64,000 nucleotides of DNA from Photobacterium atrarenae (lineage in GTDB: Bacteria; Pseudomonadota; Gammaproteobacteria; Enterobacterales; Vibrionaceae). The notes under the pieces were generated by a model. It had not been told where the DNA came from and made no database searches. It worked only from the letters and a program-made list of their open reading frames with translations. Below are positions 28,333-36,556 of the stretch, piece by piece; within the stretch, counting starts at the first letter, position 1, and every line of letters starts with the position of its first letter. The position numbers and the translations under genes are program-made. The stretch is taken from positions 434,001-498,000 of the forward strand of contig NZ_CP101509.1 in the NCBI RefSeq assembly GCF_024380015.1. Reading direction: 5' to 3'.

Positions 28333-29388
28333 CTAGTTCGGCTGCAGAAATTTCCACGTTCGCGTTTCTAAAAAATACGCCGCCACAATCATGTACAACC
28401 CGACCACCACCAGCTGCACGATTCGGGTGATCGTGGTGCTGTCGATGTCACCGGAGCTCAGCAAGGTAGATCCGATCAGCACCAGCAAGGTGCTAAACGC
28501 GGTTACATAAACCGGCGCCTTCTCCCCAGCGGTATAGATTTTGGTGGCCATCACCATCGCCAGCAACGCAGTAAACAAGGTGTAAAACCCGATGTTCGGC
28601 ACGATCGCCAGCACCGTGAACGAGCCGATGGCCAGCAGTCCGCCAAGGCCGTTGCTCACCACCAGAAAGGCACTCAACTTGACCGACTTCTCCCCGGTGA
28701 TCATCAGCGACAGCAAGGCAATAAAAATCATGGTCAGGATCGCTTCGCTGATCTGAAACACGAAGAAAAAGCACACCACAGGGAAGGAGATCAACAGCGC
28801 CCGGAAAGCGGCCCGCCAACGTTGATGCGGCGTCAGCATCACCGGGGCAAACCCCGGAAACTCGGCCTCCGGCTCAGGAAAATAGATATGCGCCAGGGCA
28901 AAGAGGGTGATCGCGACTACCCCGGACATGGTGAGTCCCCCGGCCAGGAAACCGGAGGCCGTAGCACTGGTGATCGCGATAAATGGCAATACCAGAATCG
29001 CGAGGATCAGAATCGTGGCGAACAGATTCCATTTGGGATTAGTGAACAGATAGTAGCCCCACATCATCATCAGGCCGATCAGCATCATCAGGGGGATCGG
29101 ATACTGGGTGATCCCACCCGACAGCAGCATACCCAATCCGATGGTCACCAGCATCGCCAGCAGCAACTCGATCACGGTCTCCCGGTGCAGCGCGGGTTTG
29201 TCGACCAGAAATTTGGCCGTCAGCACCGGGGCGATATGGGCCAGATCCCATTCCAGCCAGGCAGCCAGAAAAACCGCCAGGCCGACCCCCACCGTAAAGC
29301 GCAGGACCCGAACCTGGGTCGCCTCCGTGAGTACATCGGCCACAGAGGCCGCAGTGCTTGTGTCGGAAGCCGTCGCCTTATCGGACAT
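28333..29388 (-). CDS. DUF2955 inner-membrane protein (FUSC-like)
   Basis: A 351-residue protein with about ten predicted helices in two halves and a central soluble linker (FPEPEAEFPGFAPVMLTPHQRWR). It fits DUF2955, a relative of aromatic-acid exporter/FUSC proteins that act with a HlyD-type partner. Its start overlaps the end of the upstream HlyD gene by 11 nt, so the two form one unit, probably an efflux pump. Confidence 0.8.
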   Translation of the reverse strand: MSDKATASDTSTAASVADVLTEATQVRVLRFTVGVGLAVFLAAWLEWDLAHIAPVLTAKFLVDKPALHRETVIELLLAMLVTIGLGMLLSGGITQYPIPLMMLIGLMMMWGYYLFTNPKWNLFATILILAILVLPFIAITSATASGFLAGGLTMSGVVAITLFALAHIYFPEPEAEFPGFAPVMLTPHQRWRAAFRALLISFPVVCFFFVFQISEAILTMIFIALLSLMITGEKSVKLSAFLVVSNGLGGLLAIGSFTVLAIVPNIGFYTLFTALLAMVMATKIYTAGEKAPVYVTAFSTLLVLIGSTLLSSGDIDSTTITRIVQLVVVGLYMIVAAYFLETRTWKFLQPN

Positions 29389-30505
29389 AGGACAACCAAC
29401 TGATCAGCCGTATCCAGACTTTGCCAATCAGGTTAAAGACCGTGTTATCCGCTGCATAGACAATCACATCCGCCTGACCGCCCACCCGCAGCACACCACG
29501 TGCCTGGGTGTGGTCAAACTCAATCAGGATGGGCAGCATCTGGGTTTGCCGCAACCAGCCTTTCTGGCTATCGGCTTTGGCCAGCTTGCCGGCCTGATCG
29601 CCTTCGCCCCAGTCGATGCCCCAATCCACGCTGGATACCGTGCCTTTGAACACCTTGCCGGGGGCAAAGTCGAGGGCAATTTCCACCGCATCCCCGGCCG
29701 TGACATTGCCCAGGCTGTTTTCCCGGAAATAGGCTTCAATCCAGATGGTCTCGGTTGAGACAAAGGTCATCAGCGGTTGTCCGGCGGCAGCATAAAAACC
29801 TTCGGACAGGCTGAAATTCGACACCCCGCCTTGAGTCGGCGCACGAACTTCGGTCCGCTCCAGATTGAGCTGCGCCTGCTCCAGCGCCAGTAACGCCGCT
29901 TTAATCTGGCTGTTTTCCTCCCCTGCCGCGCCCAGTTGTTGCTTGGCTTTTTCCAAATCGGCCTCGGCGTTGATCACATTGGCCCGTGCGGTGGCCAGAC
30001 TAGCCCGCGCTTCATCGGCATCCGACTGGGACACCACGCCTTTCTTGACCAGTGCCAGAACACGGTTGGTTTGCAGCTCTGCGTTTTGCCGCTCGACAAT
30101 CGCGGAGGTCAGGCGCGCCTGGGCCGATGCAATCGCCGCCGTTTGCGCGCCAACATTCTGGCCAGCGATTTCGAGGTTTTCTTTGGCCTGCGCCACAGCA
30201 ATTTGATAGTCAGACGGATCCAACCTGACGAGCACGTCCCCTTCCGCAACCAACTGGTTCGGCTCTACATTGATTTCCAGCACCAACCCGGACACCTCTG
30301 GCTTAACCGGCACGACAAAGGTTTTGACCCGGGCGTTGTCCGTGATCGGGATAATACGATCGGAGATGATGTTAAACAGCAGCAAAAACGCAACCGTTGC
30401 CAGCAAGATGTTGGTAATTTTCTTAACTTTATTGTTTTTTTGTGGCGATTGCTCCTCTGTCGTATTCACAGGTTCCAGATCAGCATCTTTTTCTTCTTTT
30501 GTCAT
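29378..30505 (-). CDS. HlyD-family membrane fusion protein
   Basis: A 375-residue periplasmic adaptor. After a charged N-terminus (about 30 residues) a single membrane helix (ILLATVAFLLLFNIISDRIIPI) anchors it. A biotinyl-lipoyl-like half (VKPEVSGLVLEINVEPNQLVAEGDVLVRLD) and a long coiled-coil hairpin (about residues 90-200) follow, then the beta-barrel. ATG 30505 is preferred over the in-frame start at 30553, which would add a basic stretch. It links the DUF2955 pump to an outer-membrane channel encoded elsewhere. Confidence 0.85.
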   Translation of the reverse strand: MTKEEKDADLEPVNTTEEQSPQKNNKVKKITNILLATVAFLLLFNIISDRIIPITDNARVKTFVVPVKPEVSGLVLEINVEPNQLVAEGDVLVRLDPSDYQIAVAQAKENLEIAGQNVGAQTAAIASAQARLTSAIVERQNAELQTNRVLALVKKGVVSQSDADEARASLATARANVINAEADLEKAKQQLGAAGEENSQIKAALLALEQAQLNLERTEVRAPTQGGVSNFSLSEGFYAAAGQPLMTFVSTETIWIEAYFRENSLGNVTAGDAVEIALDFAPGKVFKGTVSSVDWGIDWGEGDQAGKLAKADSQKGWLRQTQMLPILIEFDHTQARGVLRVGGQADVIVYAADNTVFNLIGKVWIRLISWLSYVR

Positions 30506-30712
30506 GGATGATGTCTCTTCGATTCGGCGCCGACACCTGAGCAGGCGCTTCATCCGTCAATACACGCAAGACACCCTTTCAAACAAAAGCCTGGGCAAAT
30601 CACGCGACGGATAAGCCCGCGATTTCAAGTCTTAACCATAGCCAAGCCGACGCCGGAGCAGCTGACAATAAGTAAGACGAAGCAGCAATGAGACAACCCA
30701 AGCGAGCGCTAA

Positions 30713-31594
30713 CTAATGGTCTTCCGGCAGGTAAGGCTGGAGCACGTCCCATCTGAAGGTCGGCCCATCGGTGCAGATATACTGGTGCTTGAGGTAACAG
30801 TGGCCGCAGGTTCCGAGGCCGCAATGCATCCGGCGCTCAATCGACAGGTAAATGGCGTGATCATACACCCCAGAGGCAACCAGATAATCGGCCATGCCGA
30901 ACATCATCACCTGCGGCCCGGCGAGCAGCACCACATCCGGCAGCTCACCGAAGCTGTCGAGCACGGTCGGCATGATATCAATCGGCCGGCCATGATATTC
31001 ATTTTCGTCACCATTGAGATCGCCGTTTTCGATCATGTTGAACACCGGAATGAACTGCTGCCACCGCTCCCGTTCCGGGTTGAGCATTTTCGCCTGCTGG
31101 CTCCGCGCCCCATACACCACGGTGAGCTGGGTATAGTTCTGTTGCTCGACCAGATGATCGACCACGCCCACCAGCGGCGCCAAGCCACAGCCGCCACCCA
31201 CGACCAGGATCCGCTTGCCGGAGATCTCATTCATCGGCCAGCCGATCCCGTATGGCCCGCGTGCACCGAGGATCTGACCGGGTTGCAGGCCAAACAGCGC
31301 GGTGGTGACCGCCCCCATCTGACGCACCAGTGCCCGGAAGTGCCCCTGTTCATCCGGCATCTGGGTAAAGGTAAACGGCGCTTCGCCGACACCCGGGACA
31401 TTCAGCATGAAAAACTGGCCGATTTGGACTTTCTGCCAGCCAGTGTCTTGCTTGGTCAACGTCGGCTCAGTCAACGCCGGGTCTGCTGATGCCGACACAG
31501 CGCCATCCAACAAGCGAAACTGAAAATGCCGCGCTTGCTCACCGTCGTCATAAAAGTCCACCAGCTCAATGGCCGAAGGAGTCAGGTTATGCAT
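30713..31594 (-). CDS. Hydrogenase/sulfur reductase-type gamma subunit (FAD, NAD(P), 2Fe-2S)
   Basis: A 293-residue diaphorase subunit resembling HydG/ShyC of cytosolic sulfhydrogenases. The flavin domain carries APFTFTQM, the NAD(P) site is ILVVGGGCGLAPLVGVVDHL, and the C-terminal 2Fe-2S motif is RMHCGLGTCGHCYLKHQYIC. ATG 31594 has AGAGGA upstream and overlaps the beta stop by 8 nt; the in-frame TTG at 31603 is less likely. It would pass electrons from the formate dehydrogenase to NAD(P)+. Confidence 0.85.
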   Translation of the reverse strand: MHNLTPSAIELVDFYDDGEQARHFQFRLLDGAVSASADPALTEPTLTKQDTGWQKVQIGQFFMLNVPGVGEAPFTFTQMPDEQGHFRALVRQMGAVTTALFGLQPGQILGARGPYGIGWPMNEISGKRILVVGGGCGLAPLVGVVDHLVEQQNYTQLTVVYGARSQQAKMLNPERERWQQFIPVFNMIENGDLNGDENEYHGRPIDIMPTVLDSFGELPDVVLLAGPQVMMFGMADYLVASGVYDHAIYLSIERRMHCGLGTCGHCYLKHQYICTDGPTFRWDVLQPYLPEDH

Positions 31595-32684
31595 CGTCAA
31601 CAATCCTCTTCATGACCGAATGAACCCCGATGACACCGGGGCAAACCTGCTCGCAGCGACCACAACCGACACAACCGTAGCGACCGAATTCCGGTAAGAA
31701 ATCATCACTGAATTTGTGATACCAGAATCGCTTCACCCGCTCTCCGGCCTGTGCACTGGGGTTATTGAAACTGGCTTCACGCTGAAACCCTTCGTACAGG
31801 CAGGAATCCCAGAAGCGCACTTGCTGCGTCGCGGGCTGCTCGGTATTGGGGGCCGCGCCTGAATCTTCTTTGATTAGCGTGCCTGAAACTTCCACAGCCT
31901 TCGCAACAGGCTCGCCATCGCCGCTCACAAACGGCTGTGACTGCGTGCCGTAACAGGAGCAGGTCGGGCACAAGGTGGTGCAGCCCGAGCACGCCAGACA
32001 CTGAACGCCGATCCGCTGCCATAGTGCGTCGGAGACCTCGCCCCGGTTCAGCCGCTCAACCCCTTCGGTGATGTAGCTGTGATCGTCAAATTCCTGCTCG
32101 CAGTGGCTGAGCTGCTCCCAGCGCTGATTCATTTCCTGAGCCGAGGCCGGGGTGAGCGCCACTCCCTGGATCGCCTCTTTGCCCTGTGCGGTGACGACCA
32201 CCAGCAGCCATTGATTGTCCTCCAGCGGATGGAGGATCAGATCGGCGGTTTCATCACGCACGCCAGGTCCGGCATTGACCAGATAACAAAAGCCCTGCGC
32301 ACAGGGATGGACACAATCGATGCCGACCAGCAGCGCCTGACGGCGACGCGCCTGATAGTAAACATCCTGCTCGAAAAACAGATCCTGGTAATGGATCGCG
32401 GTTAAATCACAGCTCTGAACGCCAAACAGCACAAAGGGCTCGGGACTCGGCAGGGTTTCACGGAAAAACTGGCCGTCGAACACGTACAGCGGCTCCTGCT
32501 CGGCAAAAAAGAAACTTTTCGCCGAACTTTGCGGCTTCTGTGCGCTGAGTGGCGGATAGGCCGGGGGGATAATGTGTTGCCAGTGTGCGTCCCCCGGCGC
32601 AGCTTCCACCACCTGATAAAACTGCCGGGCGCGGGATAAGTGATCCTGTAACGCTTTGAGCGACTCAACCAGATACTGCTGCAT
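31587..32684 (-). CDS. Hydrogenase/sulfur reductase-type beta subunit, two 4Fe-4S clusters
   Basis: A 365-residue electron-transfer subunit resembling HydB/ShyB. The C-terminal half has two ferredoxin motifs of the CxxCxxCxxxCP form: CLACSGCTTLCP near residue 230 and CVGCGRCEQVCP near residue 345. The N-terminal 200 residues match the 4Fe-4S dicluster family that accompanies it (FVLFGVQSCDLTAIHYQD). It starts 1 bp after the alpha stop, with GGGAGGAG in the alpha 3' end as its ribosome binding site. Confidence 0.88.
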   Translation of the reverse strand: MQQYLVESLKALQDHLSRARQFYQVVEAAPGDAHWQHIIPPAYPPLSAQKPQSSAKSFFFAEQEPLYVFDGQFFRETLPSPEPFVLFGVQSCDLTAIHYQDLFFEQDVYYQARRRQALLVGIDCVHPCAQGFCYLVNAGPGVRDETADLILHPLEDNQWLLVVVTAQGKEAIQGVALTPASAQEMNQRWEQLSHCEQEFDDHSYITEGVERLNRGEVSDALWQRIGVQCLACSGCTTLCPTCSCYGTQSQPFVSGDGEPVAKAVEVSGTLIKEDSGAAPNTEQPATQQVRFWDSCLYEGFQREASFNNPSAQAGERVKRFWYHKFSDDFLPEFGRYGCVGCGRCEQVCPGVIGVHSVMKRIVDDA

Positions 32685-32685
32685 C

Positions 32686-34776
32686 TTATGGCTCCTCCCT
32701 CAGCTGAGCGACATCTTTGGGCGCCTGTCCTGCTGGCAACGGGAATACCGTCACCGCACAGGCTTTCAGCTCCGGCATCTTGGTGATCGGATCCTGCGCC
32801 GTATTGGTGAGCTGATTCGACGGGGCTTCTTTGAAATGGTACGGCATGCTGACCAAACCCGGCGGTACATCAGGGGTGATCATCGCCCGGGTTTCGATAT
32901 AGCCCCGGCGCGAGCGTACACCGATGGGCGCATAGCGGGTGATCTTAAGCTGCCGGGCATCGTCGGGATGGATAAACAGCAAACCGGGCGGGGTTTCGCG
33001 TTCCAACAGCGGCGATTTACGGGTCATCGAGCCGCAGCCATAATGGAAATGGAGGCGATTAGTAGTCAGCAACAGCGGGTAATCGGCGTCTACTGACTCG
33101 TCAATGGCAGTGTAGTGAACCGGGATCAACCGGGCTTTGCCGATTGGAAAGCTGTCGCGATGCAGGATGTCGGTACCGTTCGGGGCGTCGTCGTTGCAGG
33201 GCCATTGCAGCCCCTGCGCCTGGATCATCTTGTCGTAACGCATCCCCAGATAGGCCGGGTTTAGCGCCGCCATCTCATCAAACACCGCTTGGCTGTTCGG
33301 CCAGTTCAGTTGATCACTGCCGAGCCGCTGTGCCAGGGCATTCAGCCACTGCCAGTCCCCCATTGCCGACCCCGGCGGTTGCAGCGCCTGAGCAATGTGC
33401 TGAACCCGGCGCTCACAATTGGTAAAGGTGCCCTCTTTTTCCGCGAACGACGCCGCCGGCAGCACATAATCGGCCAGCTTGGCGGTCTCGGTCATGGTCA
33501 GCTCGGCGACCACCAACAAGTCCAACTGCTTGTACGCATCGCGAACGTGGTTCTGATCCGGGTCCGTCACGACCGGATCTTCACCAAAGAGGATCAACCC
33601 ACGAAATTCACCGGCCAGGGCCGCTTTGCTCATGCCCAGCGACGTCAACCCCGGCTGGTTGGCAACCTCGCCCTGCCAGGCCTGGTTAAACTTCTGCTGC
33701 ACCGCATCGTTATCTGCGCCCTGATAGCCGGGATAGACATTCGGCAGGCAGCCCATATCGCAGGCGCCCTGCACATTGTTCTGCCCCCGCAGCGGATTGA
33801 TGCCGGTGCCGGGACGGCCGATCTGACCGCACACCAACGCCAGATCAGACAACGCAATCACGTTCTGGGTCCCGCTGACAAACTGGGTGATCCCCATCCC
33901 ATAGAGGATCATCGCCTTTTCGGCCTGAGCATAGATTTTTGCTACTGCCCGGATCTGCGCAGCATCAACCCCGGTGATTGATTCGACGGATTCTGGGGTG
34001 ATGGTTTCGACCTGCCGCGCCAGTTCGTCAAACCCGTCACAGCGCTCGGCAATAAAATCAGCGTTGTGCCAGTTTTCTTCAAAAATGACCTGGAGCATAG
34101 CGTTGATCAGAGCAATATTACTGCCCGGTTTGAGCTGAAGATGGATATCGGCCACTTTTGCAAGACGAGTCTGACGGGGATCGATAACAATCAGCTTGGC
34201 GCCGTGTTGCTGCGCCGCAAAAATCTGCCCGCCCAGCACGCTGTGATTCTCGGTCGGGTCGGCACCAATCACCACGATCAAATCCGTTGCAAAGATATCC
34301 TTGGCACTGTTGGTCATCGCGCCGGAGCCCAGGGTCTGCTTAAGTCCGGCCACCGTCGGGCTGTGACAGATCCGGGCGCAGTGATCGACATTATTGGTTT
34401 TAAGCACCGCCCGGGCAAATTTTTGCGCCGCGTAGTTATCTTCATTGGTGGCCCGAGCACTGCTGATCACCCCGATGGCGGCAGGTCCGGATTCATCAAG
34501 GATCTCGCGAATGGACTGGCTGATGTCATCCAGCGCTTCATCCCAGCTCACAGGCTCAAACCGATCCCGGCAGCGTTTGAGTGGCTGGGTGATCCGGTTA
34601 TCCGGCCGGATCGCATACGCCGTGCTCCAGCCTTTTTCGCACAGTTTGCCGTGGCTGATCGGATGGCCGGGCACCGGCTCCACACCCGTCAGCCGCCCGC
34701 GTTCATCCACTTTCAGGGTAATGCCGCACCCCACCCCGCAAAACGGACAAATGGTTTGAACCCTTGAGGAAGACAT
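32686..34776 (-). CDS. fdhA: Molybdopterin formate dehydrogenase, catalytic subunit (Cys type)
   Basis: A 696-residue cytoplasmic oxidoreductase without a Tat signal. The N-terminal 4Fe-4S site is CPFCGVGCG plus KLCEKGW. The metal ligand is a cysteine (HCARICHSPTVAGL), not selenocysteine. Molybdopterin-guanine-dinucleotide motifs include VIGADPTENHSVLGG and RGQNNVQGACDMG. ATG 34776 is preferred over a start at 34815 because the Fe-S motif then begins near residue 10. It should oxidise formate to CO2 and pass electrons to the two downstream subunits. Assignment to formate rather than another substrate rests on these motifs and the transporter remnant upstream. Confidence 0.88.
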   Translation of the reverse strand: MSSSRVQTICPFCGVGCGITLKVDERGRLTGVEPVPGHPISHGKLCEKGWSTAYAIRPDNRITQPLKRCRDRFEPVSWDEALDDISQSIREILDESGPAAIGVISSARATNEDNYAAQKFARAVLKTNNVDHCARICHSPTVAGLKQTLGSGAMTNSAKDIFATDLIVVIGADPTENHSVLGGQIFAAQQHGAKLIVIDPRQTRLAKVADIHLQLKPGSNIALINAMLQVIFEENWHNADFIAERCDGFDELARQVETITPESVESITGVDAAQIRAVAKIYAQAEKAMILYGMGITQFVSGTQNVIALSDLALVCGQIGRPGTGINPLRGQNNVQGACDMGCLPNVYPGYQGADNDAVQQKFNQAWQGEVANQPGLTSLGMSKAALAGEFRGLILFGEDPVVTDPDQNHVRDAYKQLDLLVVAELTMTETAKLADYVLPAASFAEKEGTFTNCERRVQHIAQALQPPGSAMGDWQWLNALAQRLGSDQLNWPNSQAVFDEMAALNPAYLGMRYDKMIQAQGLQWPCNDDAPNGTDILHRDSFPIGKARLIPVHYTAIDESVDADYPLLLTTNRLHFHYGCGSMTRKSPLLERETPPGLLFIHPDDARQLKITRYAPIGVRSRRGYIETRAMITPDVPPGLVSMPYHFKEAPSNQLTNTAQDPITKMPELKACAVTVFPLPAGQAPKDVAQLREEP

Positions 34777-34904
34777 CGCGAACCCCAGTCCTGTTCTGAT
34801 TGCCGCTCGATTCAAGCGGCATCTGAATCACTGGTCTGAGTATAGCAACGGGTATTCAGTCCGAAGTTGCAGGAATACTAAAGCAGCTCTGATCCTGCGC
34901 TGGA

Positions 34905-35040
34905 TCAATCCCTCGGTTCATCATGGGCACCGTGTAAATAAATCAGAGAATCAATCAGCCCCACCAGCACCCTGCCGCCGACAAGATTACCCAGGTTCAC
35001 CGGGATCAGGTTGCCGATCAAGCCGAGCCAGAAAGGTAAA
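34905..35040 (-). pseudogene. C-terminal remnant of a formate/nitrite (FNT) channel gene
   Basis: The minus strand reads in frame for about 45 codons to a TGA at 34905-34907. The product includes FWLGLIGNLIPVNLGNLVGG and then VLVGLIDSLIYLHG, the last membrane region of FocA/FdhC-type formate channels. Upstream of about 35045 the similarity stops, so the first 80% of the gene is gone. Its direction and place just before fdhA suggest an original formate channel-dehydrogenase operon. Confidence 0.75.
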
Positions 35041-35133
35041 TTGCTACAACGCACTCATTCAGAAATCACTCACCCTTATCTCGACCAGACTCTATCCAGC
35101 TGTATACCCCGAAAAGCGTATCCCATGAATGCA

Positions 35134-35139
35134 TATAAT
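35134..35139 (+). promoter_or_regulatory. Candidate -10 box for the dynamin-like operon
   Basis: A perfect TATAAT hexamer lies 101 bp before the first GTPase start, in the only AT-rich stretch between the transporter remnant and that gene. No good -35 box is seen at 16-18 bp, so the call is weak. Confidence 0.35.
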
Positions 35140-35240
35140 TTCATCACTCAACATGAATAACATAAGTTTCTTGAAGGACTTAACACTTTCGAAGGGGGCG
35201 GGTATGACAAAATGCAAATCGATGAATAAGGAATGTTGAG

Positions 35241-36095
35241 ATGAACCTCCATAAAATCAATCAGCTGGTCTCGAAGCACTGTCCTGAAAAAGAAGAAGTG
35301 GTAACGCAGCTTGAAGCGGCAATGGCTGTCGACAGTGCCTGTCCCAATGTTGTGGTCTACGGCGTCTATAACTCCGGGAAAAGCTCGCTCCTGAATTCCC
35401 TCACTAACCACGTCACAGATGAGTTTTTCCGAACCCGTGATGTCCCGGAAACCCGGGAGAACAAGCATTTCGAATACCAGGGGATCCGGTATATCGATAC
35501 GCCGGGGCTGGATGTCAATATCCAAGACACCCGGGCAGCGAAACTGGGTACGGTTCAGGCCGATATTATATTGCTGGTGCATCGGTTAAGTGCCGGGTCG
35601 CTCCAGCAGAAGGACCTGGAGGCGTTAGCGTCTATTGGTCGAACACATGCCAGGCCAGAAAACATTTTTGTGGTGTTAACAGAAGCTGAAACTGCCGACG
35701 AAAACCAGGCGGTGATCGCGGAGATCACTCAACAATTACAACAGGTCATTTCACCGAATATTACGCCTTTCCTTGTTGCAAATCCGGTGTTTTGCAAAGG
35801 GATGCGTGAAGAGAAACCCGCTTTGGTTCAGTTCAGCGGTATCCCGGCGCTACAAGCCCAACTCCAACAGACTGCCAACCAAATTGCGCCCGAGCTGGCC
35901 GCTGAGCGTGCAAAGAAAGTTCAGGCAATGGTGGAGGAACTGCAGGCGGCTGTCGCCGAGCAACAGACACTGTTACAAGCGAGGCTGGCAATCGAGGAAG
36001 CCAAGGAACATCAGCATAAAGTCGTCTTTGTTGAGCGCGTCAAAGCGTTCCAGCAAGCATTGCAAACCCAGTTAAACGACATCGAATCAGTATAG
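35241..36095 (+). CDS. Dynamin-like/Era-type GTPase, short form
   Basis: A 284-residue P-loop protein. G1 is GVYNSGKSS at residues 41-49, the switch threonine probably lies in RDVPET (67-71), and G3 is DTPGL at 86-90. The usual G4 (N/T)KxD is replaced by TEAE, so guanine recognition may be altered. The C-terminal 90 residues are helical with coiled-coil character (KVQAMVEELQAAVAEQQTLLQARLAIEE). It is the first gene of a four-gene unit, preceded by AAGGA. The bacterial LeoABC dynamin-like operon has a comparable make-up; direct homology was not tested. Confidence 0.75.
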   Translation: MNLHKINQLVSKHCPEKEEVVTQLEAAMAVDSACPNVVVYGVYNSGKSSLLNSLTNHVTDEFFRTRDVPETRENKHFEYQGIRYIDTPGLDVNIQDTRAAKLGTVQADIILLVHRLSAGSLQQKDLEALASIGRTHARPENIFVVLTEAETADENQAVIAEITQQLQQVISPNITPFLVANPVFCKGMREEKPALVQFSGIPALQAQLQQTANQIAPELAAERAKKVQAMVEELQAAVAEQQTLLQARLAIEEAKEHQHKVVFVERVKAFQQALQTQLNDIESV

Positions 36096-36103
36096 GAGTC
36101 GAT

Positions 36104-36556
36104 ATGTGGTGGTTAGCAGCACCGGTCGCCATCTGGGCCGGTAAAAAAATCTATGATGCAGTGTCGGAAGACAGCAGCTCTTCTACTTACACTTACAGCG
36201 ATAACAGCGCGGAGAAAACGCGTCGGGCTCAGCAGGAACAAGCTGAAAAAGATCGGCAAGCCCGCAAAAGACGCATGAGAGAGCATCTCCACAAGGTCAA
36301 GAATGCCGAACTGGAAGCCATCAGTCAGGAATTTCTCGCCGTGCCCATCAATCCTCACGACGATTATATCCATGTCGTCAACAAGTTCTGCAAACAGGAA
36401 ATTCGGGGAATACACAGCGCAACCAAGGCCCTGTCACTGTTCGATCGCGATCAGGTGCAACTGAAGTCGTTCACCGAATCCAAAGAAACGCAGAAGCAGG
36501 AGCTAGCATCCCTGGATGAACTGGAGACGCTGTTGAAGGAACTCAATCAATCATGA
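36104..36556 (+). CDS. Small membrane-anchored coiled-coil protein of unknown function
   Basis: A 150-residue protein. The first 15 residues (MWWLAAPVAIWAGKK) form a short hydrophobic segment that could insert in the membrane. A serine-rich linker and a highly charged helical region (EKTRRAQQEQAEKDRQARKR) follow, with more helix to the end. I recognise no family. AGGAG precedes the ATG by 5 bp, and the stop overlaps the next GTPase start by 4 nt (ATGA), so it belongs to the GTPase module. It may recruit the GTPases to the membrane (inference). Confidence 0.65.
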   Translation: MWWLAAPVAIWAGKKIYDAVSEDSSSSTYTYSDNSAEKTRRAQQEQAEKDRQARKRRMREHLHKVKNAELEAISQEFLAVPINPHDDYIHVVNKFCKQEIRGIHSATKALSLFDRDQVQLKSFTESKETQKQELASLDELETLLKELNQS

